From Ustilago trichophora (taxonomy: Eukaryota; Basidiomycota; Ustilaginomycetes; Ustilaginales; Ustilaginaceae): a stretch of 64,000 bases of DNA. Positions 1 to 11,800 of the stretch are shown here, in pieces; position 1 is the first letter of the stretch, and each line of letters starts with the position of its first letter. Below the pieces are notes generated by a model. That model made no database searches and was not told the origin of the DNA. It saw nothing but the letters and a program-made list of their open reading frames with translations. The position numbers were made by a program, and so were the translations under genes. The stretch lies in NCBI GenBank assembly GCA_900323505.1, contig OOIN01000014.1:806001-870000 (forward strand), written 5' to 3'.

Positions 1-1
1 T

Positions 2-838
2 GGCGCTGCCACTGCGTCTATGATGGCTGCTGCTACCAAGGCGGCGCCTCAGCCGGCAGCCAAGTCGATGGCGAACGCCAACTTCTCTTCGTCCAACCCT
101 TTCCAGCAAGCCAAGCAGCAACAGTTGCAGATGCAGATGCAAAAGCAGAAGCAGCTCCAGCTGCAGCAGCAGCAAGCGGCATCAAGTGCGGCCCAGGCCC
201 AGGCCCAGGTTGCTGCTAATGCTGCGGCCATGCGAGAGCAAGAGCTGCATCGAACAGCGCAGTTGCAATTCCAGATGCATAATGCAGCTGGTGGACGCTT
301 TGAGGAGTGGGACGACCACGCACCTCAGCAAGGCGCTGACGAGCCTTTGCCCGATATCGCTTCCGAGTATTCCGACTCTGAAGATGAGGAGACCATTCAG
401 AAGCGTGCGGCCATGCCTTCGTGGACCCAGGGAGATGCTTTGGACGCTGCGCTACTCGCCCAGTGCACTGTGGATGCCGACGAGATCTTTGGTATTCCTC
501 AGGGTCCCGTCGAGCTAGAAAAGATTCTGCCTGGAGAGAGAACCGCAAACCGCATTCGCCGTCCACGCACATCGTCTGCCAACTGGTCAGGTCCCGATGG
601 ACTGGCACAGTGGGAGATTGACAGGTACAACAAGCGCATGGGCATCAAGGGTGCCGGCGTGCAACTCGCCAGGAGGGACGGGAGCCATCCTCCACCTCCG
701 CCTCCAGGTGTCATGGCAAGGCTATCCATGGCACAACGCCAGTCGATGTCACACCACCCCATGGGTCCTTCATCATCATCTTCGTCGAGCGCAAACCCAA
801 ACGTAGGCAAGAAAGACGACGGCCGAGGCAAGCTCTGA
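2..838 (+). CDS. SLI15: INCENP/Sli15 C-terminus (partial)
   Basis: This is the C-terminal 278 residues of a chromosomal passenger complex scaffold; the frame is open to the left edge, so the gene starts outside the window. INCENP proteins bind and activate Aurora B kinase through a C-terminal IN-box and place it on centromeres and the spindle midzone. The IN-box is visible at about residues 137-195 of this fragment: a PSWTQG start, a DEIFG block, and an Arg-rich stretch ending in TSSANW, the conserved TSS site that Aurora B phosphorylates in known homologues. Upstream of it is a Gln/Lys/Ala-rich stretch (residues about 30-80) with helical or coiled-coil character, as in the INCENP central helix. 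The tail after the IN-box is Pro- and Ser-rich. The IN-box makes the assignment strong; the N-terminus cannot be judged. Confidence 0.88.
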   Translation, partial: GAATASMMAAATKAAPQPAAKSMANANFSSSNPFQQAKQQQLQMQMQKQKQLQLQQQQAASSAAQAQAQVAANAAAMREQELHRTAQLQFQMHNAAGGRFEEWDDHAPQQGADEPLPDIASEYSDSEDEETIQKRAAMPSWTQGDALDAALLAQCTVDADEIFGIPQGPVELEKILPGERTANRIRRPRTSSANWSGPDGLAQWEIDRYNKRMGIKGAGVQLARRDGSHPPPPPPGVMARLSMAQRQSMSHHPMGPSSSSSSSANPNVGKKDDGRGKL

Positions 839-2528
839 GGCATCCGCCCGCCATGCCTACATCGTGCTACACGACTTTGACTTTGGTCTCAGCACGTCTT
901 ATTTCATACCAAGCTTGATTCTAGGTCCATCATCTCTTTTCTACATCTATGATTTACCGTTCGCACCAATTGTATGAATTTCCTCGATTCAATCTTGCAG
1001 CTTTCGCATTCATCTCCACCGTAGACGCAATCGCGACCCCAAAGCTGATATGAGCCTGTTCAAAAGTTTGTGAACGATGCGTAGATTGTCGCCCTATTTG
1101 GATTTGGCGCAAAAAAGCCATTGCACAGCACGATGCCATGTGGAAGCTTCTTGCAGAGGTCATAAGGCCTTAATTTCCAAGATCGGTCGCCAAGAGGCGT
1201 CGAGGCCAGTCATGAAAAATTGTGTAAAAGGAAGCATACATGCAAGGCAGGCCCCCAACAAAATTTCCGCTTCCACGCTGCATCTCTCGGCTTGGTATAT
1301 GGTTCTCTCTCATTCGCTCCCCTTCTCTGTTCCTTTTTGCATCTTGGGATGCAGCTCAGATCAATGCACAAACAACGAAACACCTTCTTTTCACACACCG
1401 AGACTGAAGGAGGCTCGATTGTATGAAATCAATCAAGGTCAAGAAAGGTAGGTATGTGAGACTGTTGTGAAAAAGAAGCTTGGTCGCGGAGCCTTTGGTA
1501 ACGTAGGCGAGCCGTCCAAGCGAGGGTCTTAACTGAACCCAACACTTCAACTTGCTTTTTCTCTCGCTCTCTTCTGCTGGTGTTGCTGCTGTTTGCCAAA
1601 AGATTCGTTTTGCAGTGCAACGAAGACGCGTTCTCTTACTGTAGGAAGAGGAAATAAATGTGACTTTTTTGGAAGCAACCCGAATGTCATAGCATCTGCC
1701 GCTCCTGAGAGACACGCGGGGCCTAATTTATAAAATGAAGAGGAAGAAAAAGAAGAAGAAGGCGAAAAGGTGGTTGGAGAGCGGCTTTGTGGGGAATTGC
1801 TTTTTTCATTTTATTTTATTTTTTCACGCCTTGCCGCCCCTGGTGGCGCGTCGAGATTTGATTTTTTGGTGATAAAAGAGCAGAGAAAAAAAAAAGAAAA
1901 AAAAGACGCAGGCAACGGGCTGGTTCGTGCGAGTTTGTGTAGCCTTGATTCATTCGAGGCTGCAGTGCGGGTGTGGCTTTTTTCTTTTTCTTTTTTTCCT
2001 CTCTCCTCTCCGCGAATTTTTGCTGCGTGTGCACAGACAGCCAAAATTCTGCTCACACACACACACACACACACACATCCAAGGGTTGGGAGAGTTGTTG
2101 TGCTTTGTGTGGCTTCGCGATCCTCCTTTTGAATCAGCTCCCGCTCAGTAGCAGAAGAGTGGCAGTAACGAGATCAAACGCTGCTGCTGGAAGTATTCTC
2201 TCTCCCTCCCTCCACCAACGCTGCGTGCCAGTCAGACCTCATTCGATATCCTTAATTTTGGCACACATCCATACCCATACTCTACACCAGCACAGCATCG
2301 CAAAGGCAACGCAGCGCGCATCACCCTCCATCTCTTTTGGGTTCATTTCTGACCTCCGGCGTCACGCTGTCGCCTGCGAATCTCTTCCGACATAGCTTTT
2401 GATTGGATCTGCACCTTCGCACTTCTCAACGCATCATCGGATTCTTGATTTCTCTGCGACACCTTTTCGACTCGGAAGCTGCACTGAGCCGTAGGCGATC
2501 AATATCACATTTCTAACCCGCTTCTTAA
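839..2528. other. Intergenic, 1.7 kb, CT-rich with CA microsatellite
   Basis: No gene is supported. The left part is the 3' side of the INCENP gene. The right part is the probable promoter and 5' leader of the acyltransferase gene: T-rich from about 1800, a (CA)12 run near 2053-2076, then CT-rich sequence up to the ATG at 2529. Open frames here follow base composition and have no protein-like character. Confidence 0.6.
2053..2076. repeat. (CA)n microsatellite
   Basis: About twelve uninterrupted CA units lie in the putative promoter of the acyltransferase gene. Confidence 0.95.
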
Positions 2529-5500
2529 ATGTCCAGCACATCCGACACTTCACCAGCAGTTTCTCGAGACTCTGCTGCGAATAGCAATCCCACGCCATCA
2601 TCGGCCTCACATCCGAGCACTTTGCCAGCTCCATCAGTGCCGCAGCCACCGACCATCGACACAGATCCGTCTCACCTGCCCAGCAACGATCCCAAGAAGC
2701 ATCCCAGCACAGCCATCGCTGAGGGAACAGCTGCCGAGCTCGCATCCAACCAAAAAGAATATCAGCGCAGAGCCAAGCATCTTTCACTTTCGACCTCCAA
2801 ACCAGTCCCATTCTCTCGTCAAGGGGATTCACCCAGCTTTCAAGCCGTTCTCAAAGACTTTGACCGTCTGCTCAGATCGCTCCCCATCCCTATTCATCGA
2901 CTTGTACCCACCATCGTCGCAAGGCTCATCTGCCGCGTCTTTCGCTCTCAAAACATCATGGCGTCCAACATCGCCTTCGACATTGCGCTCTTCTTCTGGC
3001 GCATCATTATCAACCTCTTCTTCCGTGAGATCCGGCCTCGCTCAGCATGGAGAGTTCCACGCGAGGGCCCCGTCATCTTTGTGGCCGCGCCCCATCACAA
3101 CCAGTTCCTCGACCCGCTTCTGCTCGCATCCGAGGTGCGCCGTGCCTCGGGTCGTAGAGTGGCCTTTTTGATCGCAGAAAAGAGTATCAAGCGTCGCTTC
3201 ATCGGTGCTGCTGCCCGTATCATGCAGTCTATCCCTGTTGCCAGAGCAGCTGACAGCGCCAAGGCAGGCAAAGGTTTCATCTCTCTCCATCCATCCGGCG
3301 ATCCTCTCTTGTTGCAAGGACATGGCACTGCCTTCAAGTCTCAGCTGCAGCCCAAGGGCCAGATCATGCTCCCCAAAGCCTGCGGTCATGCCACCGTCGA
3401 GGTGGTCGAAGTCATCAGCGATACCGAAGTCAAGATCAAGAAGGAGTTTAAGGATCCTCGTGCGCTCGACATGCTCCGCGGCAAGGTGCCTCAACCTGAC
3501 ACTTCGAAATCGGACAAGAAACCTGCCAAGGCTCCCAGCTCCAGAGCAATGGAAAAGGTCGCCGCCGATCTGGCCGATGGACAGGGCTCCAAGTACTCCT
3601 GCCTCCCCTTTGTTGACCAGACTCAGATGTACGCCAAGGTGTACGAGAAGCTGGCTGAAGGTGGATGTCTTGGAATCTTCCCCGAGGGTGGCAGTCACGA
3701 TCGAACCGACCTGCTGCCGCTCAAGGCCGGTGTCGTCATCATGGCTCTCGGTGCCATGTCGGCCAACAAGGACCTCAATGTTCGCATTGTGCCCGTAGGT
3801 CTTTCGTACTTCCACCCGCACAAGTTCCGCAGTCGTGCTGTCGTCGAGTTCGGCTCCCCTATTGATGTGCCTCGTGAGCTCGTCGGACTGTTCGATGAAG
3901 GTGGAGAGGGCAAGCGCAAGGCAGTCGGCGAAATGATGGACATCGTCTATGACGGCCTTAAAGGTGTCACGCTCCGTGCACCCGACTTTGAGACGCTCAT
4001 GGTTGTCCAGGCCGGTCGACGTCTCTACCGCGCGCCAGGACAGTCGCTGAGCTTGGGACAGACGGTTGAACTCAACCGCAAGTTTATCATGGGCTATCTC
4101 CAGTTCAAGGACGAGCCGCGTGTTGTCAAGTTGCGAGACGAGATCCTTCGATACAACAAGAAGCTCCGCTACGCGGGCCTGCGAGACCACCAAGTCGAAC
4201 GGGCAACACGAGCTGGCTGGCGCAGTCTCGGCCTTTTGGCCTACCGTCTTGGCCTGTTGGGTCTGTGGGGTGGCTTGGCTCTCCCAGGAGCGGTACTCAA
4301 CTCGCCCATCATCGTCCTAGCCAAGATCATTAGTCACAAGAAGGCCAAGGAGGCCTTGGCAGCTTCTCAGGTCAAGGTTGCCGGTCGCGACGTTTTGGCC
4401 ACCTGGAAAGTACTGGTCTCGCTTGGTGTCGCACCCATCCTCTACTCGTTCTACGCAGCCCTCGCCACCTACCTCGCCCACAAATTGGAGCTCTCACCAC
4501 GCACGCGTGCCCTCATGCCTCTCTACACGCTCATTGTGCTGCCTACCATGTCGTACTCTGCGCTCAAGTTCGCCGAGGTCGGAATCGACATCTACAAGTC
4601 CTTGCCTCCTCTCTTTGTTTCGCTCATCCCTGGCAACCACAAGGTCATCCTCGACCTGCAACAGACGCGGGCCAAGATCAGCGCCGACATGCATGCGCTC
4701 ATCGACGAACTCGCACCTCAGGTGTGGGAGGACTTTGCCGAGAACCGCATGCTGCCCAACGCTGCTGCACCCCCGGCCCCTCAGCGCGATGCGTTGGTGT
4801 GGAAGCAGAAGAAGTCGACGAGCGGTGCGGGCAACGATGCGCTCAGTCATCCGCTTCAGTGGATGGACGAGCGACTGTTCGGTTGGGGCCGCCGCCGTCG
4901 CTCCTCGACGCGCCGATCTATGACGGCCGAGGAGATCAAGAGCCTGCGCAGCGCAAGCGTGGGACGCGAGGCCGCTGGCGAAACGAGCAACGCTATCGAC
5001 GAGGAAGAGGAGCGCGAAGAGGACGACGGCGAAGGATCGTGGGGCGACGCTTCGGAGGGTTCGAGCTTCACCGAGAGCGGCGAGGAGGATGAAGGCGACT
5101 ACGAGGCTGTCTTCTCTATGCTCAATCCGACGACGCTCATGAACGGTCTGCGCGGTGGAGTGCTGAGTCCAGGCACGCCTGGGTCAGCTGGTCGACGAAG
5201 TCGCACTCACTCTCGATCGCGCAGTGGAAGCCGCGGTAGCATCGGAGGAGGAGGAGGAGGTGGTGGTGGTGGTGGAGAGACTTTTGCCGAGAAACGCAAC
5301 AGGAGCAACCAGGACCTGCGTGCACTCATGAGGGAAGGCGGCGCCATGTCGCCCACCGCTACGCGCTCCACTGGCATCCTCGACGGCGCGGGCAGTAGAG
5401 CCTCGCAATCCAGTCGAACCTCTGCCCTGCCTGCCAGTTTGGCAACCACGAGCATCAACGGCAACGGGAACGGCACGCGTGCAGGGGCCGACACTTCTGC

Positions 5501-5804
5501 TGCCACTTCGCGCAGAAACCGCACCCACTCGCTCTCGGAGGATGTCCACGTAGCCGAGCTCAAGAACGCCGGTCCCGCAGCCAAGAAGCTGCCCTTCTCG
5601 GCTGCATCACAAGCCTTCGAGATGCAGCACGAAGGTGGGGCCAAGCAAGCTGGATTCTTGCCCAAGTTGGAAGACATGAAGAGTGCGGAAAACACGCCTC
5701 CTGCGACACCAAAGCATGAGGCCAAGAAGAATCTCAGTATTACTGCGAGCCATAAGAAAGACGGGAGCGCTGCCGGTGAAGGGTCTTCTAGTAAGGAGGC
5801 GTGA
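2529..5804 (+). CDS. SCT1: Glycerol-3-phosphate / DHAP O-acyltransferase (Sct1/Gpt2 type)
   Basis: An intronless 1091-residue protein, probably the ER membrane enzyme that acylates glycerol-3-phosphate at sn-1, the first step of phospholipid and triacylglycerol synthesis. The four acyltransferase blocks are readable: block I HHNQFLDP (about residue 187, the HX4D catalytic motif), block II with QSIPVAR (about 237), block III FPEGGSHDR (about 384) and block IV with VPVGLSYFHPH (about 420). A roughly 90-residue insertion separates blocks II and III, as in fungal Gpt2/Sct1. Hydrophobic segments at about 565-600, 625-650 and 660-700 are probable membrane anchors. The C-terminal 300 residues are disordered, with an acidic patch near 820 and a poly-Gly run near 907. 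Yeast homologues are about 740-760 residues, so the tail is long. The ATG at 2529 follows a long CT-rich leader and is the first in frame. Confidence 0.92.
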   Translation: MSSTSDTSPAVSRDSAANSNPTPSSASHPSTLPAPSVPQPPTIDTDPSHLPSNDPKKHPSTAIAEGTAAELASNQKEYQRRAKHLSLSTSKPVPFSRQGDSPSFQAVLKDFDRLLRSLPIPIHRLVPTIVARLICRVFRSQNIMASNIAFDIALFFWRIIINLFFREIRPRSAWRVPREGPVIFVAAPHHNQFLDPLLLASEVRRASGRRVAFLIAEKSIKRRFIGAAARIMQSIPVARAADSAKAGKGFISLHPSGDPLLLQGHGTAFKSQLQPKGQIMLPKACGHATVEVVEVISDTEVKIKKEFKDPRALDMLRGKVPQPDTSKSDKKPAKAPSSRAMEKVAADLADGQGSKYSCLPFVDQTQMYAKVYEKLAEGGCLGIFPEGGSHDRTDLLPLKAGVVIMALGAMSANKDLNVRIVPVGLSYFHPHKFRSRAVVEFGSPIDVPRELVGLFDEGGEGKRKAVGEMMDIVYDGLKGVTLRAPDFETLMVVQAGRRLYRAPGQSLSLGQTVELNRKFIMGYLQFKDEPRVVKLRDEILRYNKKLRYAGLRDHQVERATRAGWRSLGLLAYRLGLLGLWGGLALPGAVLNSPIIVLAKIISHKKAKEALAASQVKVAGRDVLATWKVLVSLGVAPILYSFYAALATYLAHKLELSPRTRALMPLYTLIVLPTMSYSALKFAEVGIDIYKSLPPLFVSLIPGNHKVILDLQQTRAKISADMHALIDELAPQVWEDFAENRMLPNAAAPPAPQRDALVWKQKKSTSGAGNDALSHPLQWMDERLFGWGRRRRSSTRRSMTAEEIKSLRSASVGREAAGETSNAIDEEEEREEDDGEGSWGDASEGSSFTESGEEDEGDYEAVFSMLNPTTLMNGLRGGVLSPGTPGSAGRRSRTHSRSRSGSRGSIGGGGGGGGGGGETFAEKRNRSNQDLRALMREGGAMSPTATRSTGILDGAGSRASQSSRTSALPASLATTSINGNGNGTRAGADTSAATSRRNRTHSLSEDVHVAELKNAGPAAKKLPFSAASQAFEMQHEGGAKQAGFLPKLEDMKSAENTPPATPKHEAKKNLSITASHKKDGSAAGEGSSSKEA

Positions 5805-8800
5805 TCGACTAGCCTCAGGAGATCGATCTTCTTTGGGCTGTTTGATTCCTCTTTTGATTGTTTTGGTTTATGGGAATGCACACAGTACTTGCTTTACTAC
5901 TTTACTATTCTGACAAAACCCAGAGTGTGGATCGGGGTGGATTTGAAAGGATGGATCAGCTCGATGCGTGTTCCAAGGTCTGGCAAGAACTGACGAGCGA
6001 GACACCCGATACAGTAGCAAGGGCAAAAAGAGCAGGCTGATGTGATATTACATCAAGCCGCAGTGTATGTTCAGAACGTGCTGAAGCCATCAGCAAGACA
6101 GTGTCAGGTTAAGCGTCTCAAAGAAAATTGAGCCCCGATTCGAGGATTCGAGGCATTTAGTTTACGCCATTGCGCATTCGACGCGTTTGCTCTGCTCTGT
6201 GCACTGTGCAAGCGAGGAGTTTTTTTGGTGCACGAGGTGGATACGACGCGCTTCCGAGACGCCCAGACCTTGACTACTGTAGCAGCTCGACGGAGTGAAG
6301 ACGTTAGTGCCCCATTTCTGTTCATGTCTCGCTCCGGTTTGCAGTTCAGCAATGTTTGTGTCATGGCAGTGAAGCAGATTTTCATACAGTTTTACTTGTA
6401 GCGGGTGTCATGTCAAGAAGGGGTTTTATTGGACATCAAGTGGAGGGCGAGCTCGGTTGGGCCGGATTTGAGCTTCCGGAAGCCCGCGTAGAGCAGGCCA
6501 ACATGCAAAAAAAAATCTTGTCTGCTGCTGCACAACACACAAGCTAAGCACCGCCCTCAGCCAAATCGACTTTGTTTTACGCCGAATCTGATCGACCATC
6601 CATACTGCAGCTGCGAACACATTTTTTTTTAAGTCGTGCATGCTGTTGTTGTTGGTGTTGCTATTGTCGTATGCAGGAGAAGGTTGTTTTGCAGCTTGCA
6701 TACTGTACAAACAATACCAAATGACATGTTGAAGGATAGGGGAAGGGGGCAAAACCGTGATCAACCCACTCAACGAGAGCATGGAAAAAGGATCACGAGA
6801 TGAGAGAAAAAGAAGAAGAAAAAAAGGGGGAAAGAAGAGGGATCAACATCGCATATATTTAGTAGCTCGGATATCTATCGTACGGTGGGATGGGAGGTAA
6901 GTTAAGGGCCTATCACCCAGGCAGACAAAGTAAAGATGGTGGAATGGTAGGGGTCTCCAGGTCTCGATCTGTTCTGCCGAGGCAAAGCTGATCTGGAAGC
7001 CAAGATTGGAGTGGACACCGCAATGTAAAAAGCATTTGTTACTGTACCGCTTTTCAAAGATAAAGATCACTATCCGTTGGGTCGGCCATTGAACCGATAC
7101 AGGGTAAGAAGAGGAGGGTACATCTCAACGTGATCATCAGAGTTGTTCAGTGAATGCTCAGCGAAAGAGCAAGAGAGAGAGAGAGAGAATGAGAGAGGAG
7201 AAAAGTCGGAGTCCTCCGAAGGAAAGAGGGCATGTTCGTCATCGAGGCGATTCTGCATGGGATGTGATAAGTTGAGAATGGGCGCCTTCTTTTTTTTTTT
7301 TTTTGGGAGTGATTCGCCGTGGAAAGGCATGATCGTTCTGCTATCAGCTTTGATGTACTGCACAGAGAAAGAAGGGCTTTGAAATTCGTACTCCGACGCC
7401 TCTGTTGTGTGCGGTTATCAAGGTCTCGATTCTTTTGGTTGACGGCCTGCTTGGCATCTCTTTTCGGCAGTCACAGAATCCAACTCACAGTCGCCGTGTG
7501 CTGCCACTGCATGTGCTTAAAAGCTTACTTTACCTCTAAAATTGTGCCCATTTTCGGATATTCCGCAGCGTCAAGATTGAGAGAGCGAGTTAAGATATCC
7601 AATTTTTTAATTTTTTTCTCCCTTTTCTTTTCCCTCTCTGGCCAGAATCCCATCCATCCGTCCATCCACACACGCTTGGAGAGCACCTCTCTCAGGCTCT
7701 CTGTCCCTCTGTCTTTCTTTTTCCGTCTGGTGAAATCAGCTCCGCTTCCGCGTTCACCTCTCTTTTGCGTTGATTTCATCCTTTCTCTCATCGATCGCGG
7801 CACTGTGGCTCTTTTGGCCTTTTCGCCTTAATCTGACCAAGACACTTGACACCGGCTGTCTTGCTCACACACTCTTCCTCCTCTTTCGGCTCTCACCCGA
7901 CGTCCAGCTACATCATCATCGTCGGCGCTTGGTTGATCAGCAGCGCCTCTGCGGATCGTCTGCCTTGTCTCGCTGCCTTCATCTCTCGCTCTCTCTTTCT
8001 CTCGTTCTCTTTCTTTCCATCGATACTCAAACGGTGCACCCGACCGGCAATCTTGAGGCTTTACCCCACCTAGAGCTCACTGACCCTCTGACGCTCCACT
8101 GCAGCAACACCAGTACCAGCACTAGCTGCACCGACGTGGGCATCTTGTTTCATCAAAAACACTGGTTGCCTCTCGACTCGACATCACCGTTCCTGATCGC
8201 CTTCCATCCATCCATCCACACACACACACACACACACGCGCACTCACCCTTTGCTGGAACCATTCCTCCCCCGGACAATCATCCTCGACCTGACACATCA
8301 TCATCTCGTCGCGTCTTGCTCCACTCTCCTGCTTCCAGTCCGTGCTCGCAATCCATCATCGTCAACCGCATCCGCCAACCACCCGAAAAAAGCATCGCAT
8401 CATCTTGTCGGATCCACAAGCATATCTTCAGCGCACGTTCTCAGCAACTTTCGCTTCTCGTTGTCTAGCCATCCTCGATTCCATCGCCAACACTGTATTC
8501 TGATCATTTGCGGATTCTAGCATACCCGTCATTCATACCGCACAGCCGGGGCAGACATTGCATCACCACCAGCAAACCCAAATTGGCTTTCGACTTTTCA
8601 TCCCATGCCAAGCCAGAAAAGCGCAACCGGATCATACCAGCTTCGTTGAGCCGTGCCTATTAGCAAGCAGTCGGAACCCGCATTCTACTCTCATAGAACG
8701 AGGAAAGATCGCAAACGCTGTGACCGTTATTACAAGTTGGAAGGCAAACAGAAAAGCTGCTCGATACTGCATCCAACACCGCTCATCGCATCCGCGCCAA

Positions 8801-8862
8801 CCGTGGCCGACTTTCTTCTCCAATCACAAGGCGAGTGTGCAAAGCTGCAAGGCTACGCCTCT
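5805..8862. other. Large intergenic region, about 3 kb
   Basis: No credible gene. It contains a T15 run (7290-7304), a GA-rich purine tract (about 7160-7200) and, from about 7600, a strongly CT-rich stretch with a CA repeat near 8217-8238. The CT-rich part probably holds the promoter and long 5' leader of the NPF-motif protein. Open frames at 7319-7831 and 7770-8468 have compositions dictated by the CT bias and show no recognisable domain. Confidence 0.55.
8217..8238. repeat. (CA)n microsatellite
   Basis: A run of about ten CA dinucleotides, degenerating to CG/CA at the right end, follows a short CCAT repeat in the probable leader of the 8863 gene. Confidence 0.9.
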
Positions 8863-11800
8863 ATGCCTGACGGCATGTCCCAGCCACATGCACCACCATT
8901 AGCCATGGCCTCACCCTCTCGCAACACCTCGGCTGCGTCATCCCTCCGAGCACCCTCCGCAGTGGCATTACTCAACTCTCGCAGATCGTACTTGGACGAA
9001 TCGGCGCTCTCGCCTCAGGAGTATGTCGTCTACCTTTCCAGTTTTGCCAGCATCAAACCCGCGCCCAGTGGACAGCCAGGCCTGATCGACGAGCAGGATG
9101 GGTTGCGCTATCTCCGCGAAGAGTGCGGTATGTCGATGGCCGATGAACTCGAGATCTTGCCGCTCTTCGAACGCACACCGCTAGGACTCGGCTCTGGTCA
9201 CTTTTTCGCAATGCTCCGACTGGTCTCGTGGGCTCAGCAGGGCAGGCCCGCCAGCAAGGATCTTGTTTTCACTCAGACCAAGCCGGCACGCATCGAACAG
9301 CCCAAGAAGATCAAAACACCTCAGAGCGCCTCGGCAGCCACATTTGGAAATGTGCAGCAGATCACATCGCCCGGACCTAGAAGCCTAACCGCGGGGCCTG
9401 CACCCATCGTACTGGCACCACCAGCCAAGGTAGCACCGCAAAAACCGGAGTCCAGCACCAAACCTATCTTGACGCCCGTCCGCGAGGAGTCCTCGCTCAA
9501 CCTCAACGAAACTGCAGAGTCGTCCCAGCCGCAGTTCAAGCCTCCACCTGCCGTGCCTGCCAAGCCGCAGATGCCCAAGTTGGTCGCACCCAAGCCCAAG
9601 GTCGCCAATCCGAACGTGCCTCTGAACTTGGAACAGCTGCAGCGCAAGCCGGTCCCCATCCCACCTTCCAGCAGCGCCAACCCATTCCGCGATGGTGCCA
9701 CCTCGGCAACTGGCTACGTGAGCGGATCCGGCTACGCGGTTGCAGTAGGTGCTGCCTCGACCACACCGGCCAACATCTCGACGCCCTCCGACGCGCTCCG
9801 CGGCTTCGACCCAGCACCGAATCCGTTCAAGCAGAGCAAACCGCGCATTGTCAAACCGACACCTGTGCGCGCCTCTTCGCCCGCGTCCAACCCCTTCCGC
9901 AATGGTACACCAGCAATGGCCGCGCAGTCCCATTTCCCCAAGGTGGTCTTCGACCATGCCGATGACGGCGCCTCTTCCCAGGCCAGCAGCTCTCGCTCGC
10001 GCCAGCAGCATCAAGCTGACCGTCTGGGAGCTGGGTCACCGCCACTGCCACCGCGTCCGGGAGATCGCAATCCACCACCTCTGCCACCCAGACACATCAG
10101 TCCGCTCATCCAAGCCGGTCTCAACGCTCGAAGCGAAGTTCGCAGGGCCCAAGAGTCGTTGCCGCCCAAGACTTTTACTGTACTTCAATCGTCGACAGCA
10201 AAGCATGGCGGGCATTCCGCTGCAAAGCCTCGTCTGTTGAACGGCCAAAAGGCCCCGCCAGAGGTGGCCGCCGTGACATCGCATGCCAAGAAGCGTTCTG
10301 TTTCCGGCACCAAGTCATTCTTAGGCAGCAGCAGTGCGCTCGGATTGGATTCGCGCAAAGTTGGGCTAGATGGACATCCACTCCAGCGCCGAGATTCGCA
10401 GCAGTCGACGTCGGATCTCGGCGGACGCAACGACACGGAGCTGGGCACCACGGTTCGCCGCACATCGAGCCAGCTGCACCGCGGCATCGGTGGTGACAGC
10501 GAGGTGGGGGCAGGTAGCTCGATGGTTTCGCACGGAATCTTGCACCAGCAGCAGCAACGTACGGTGCCAACGGTTGCGCCCAAGCCGATCTATGCCAAGA
10601 AAGCAGGTTCAGCTGGTGGCGAGGATTCATCGTCGATCTCCAAAGTCAAAGCTACTCTGCCATCGTGGTTGAAGGAGCAAGAAGAGCTGCAGCGAGAAGC
10701 GCTCGCGTCGGGGTCTGAACCGCCTCCTCCTCCTCCCATCCAGCCAACCGAGGGTGGTGTACGCGGTCGTGCCTCACGTACTGTCGTAGACGAGCTCACC
10801 GATTCAGCCGAAGCCATGTCCGACGAAGCTGCCGCAGCCAATGCGGCCTCCATCGACCGCCACAACCCTTTCTTTCCACCTCACAGACGGGATGAAGGCC
10901 GCAGTCCCAATCCAGACGGTGACGCTGTCGCCTTCGACGACAGCCAAGTGAGCAGCAACCGCCCCCTCGGTCGATCGAAAACCACCTCTGGCACCGCCAA
11001 CAACCGCCCTCCACCACCTCGGCGCCCTCGCGCCGGGACCGGAGCCGCAGTTGACGACCTTGCCGCCGACGACGGTTCCACCGTCTCCTCCAACGCCCAC
11101 TGGGGCCACTCTCTCGAATCGGGCACCTATGCAGGCTTCAAACCCAACAAGGAACCCAAGAACAGTGGCGGGCTACGCCTGGTCCCGCCTTCCAAACAAG
11201 CAAAGATGCTCAACATCGCAAACGCTGAGCAACTTGAACAAGAGGGAATTCGCCCGGCCTCTGACTTGCGAAAGGTGTCTGCGACCCAAGATGACAACAA
11301 CACCGCCATTGCTGCCAGCGAAAACTCTTCTGGCAATGGACCGATGAGCCCCACTACCCCTTCTGGAAACTACCCTTCGCAGCATCAGGTACAACCCAGT
11401 GGATTGATGCGTAGACAGGGCTCGCTGGGGAGCACGATCAGGGAGAAAGTGTCGGATATCTTGCGATTGCAAGACCAACCGCCAAAGGGGCAGCGACAGG
11501 TGGATCTGCTGACGCAGGATATCAACAACTTTGTCAACAAGAATGAGTGGTTGGCGAGGAAGCGAGATTCCTTTGTTCGCGCCTCTGGTGGAAGGGATAG
11601 GGAACGACTCATTCCTTCCTCAAATGGCGAGGATGAGGAAGATGACGATGGCCCGCATCCCGATACGGACCCGCACAACGATGAAGAGTACCACCATCGT
11701 CGGCACACCTCCCATCGAAGCGGTGGCGGTTCTAATCGGGACCCATTCTCCTCCCCGCCTCCTACTCTCAAGTCCGATCATCACGAATATAACCCGCACA

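Noticed and set aside
3042..4193. 383-codon open frame antisense to the acyltransferase gene
   Set aside because: It lies wholly opposite a clearly conserved coding region with a complete set of acyltransferase motifs; the antisense frame has no domain and is a codon-bias shadow.
7770..8468. 232-codon open frame before the NPF-motif gene
   Set aside because: Its Ser/His/Leu-rich content follows CA and CT repeats; it probably lies in an untranslated leader.
8653..8862. 70-codon N-terminal extension of the NPF-motif protein
   Set aside because: It opens with GTG, not ATG, and its composition resembles the CT-rich leader.
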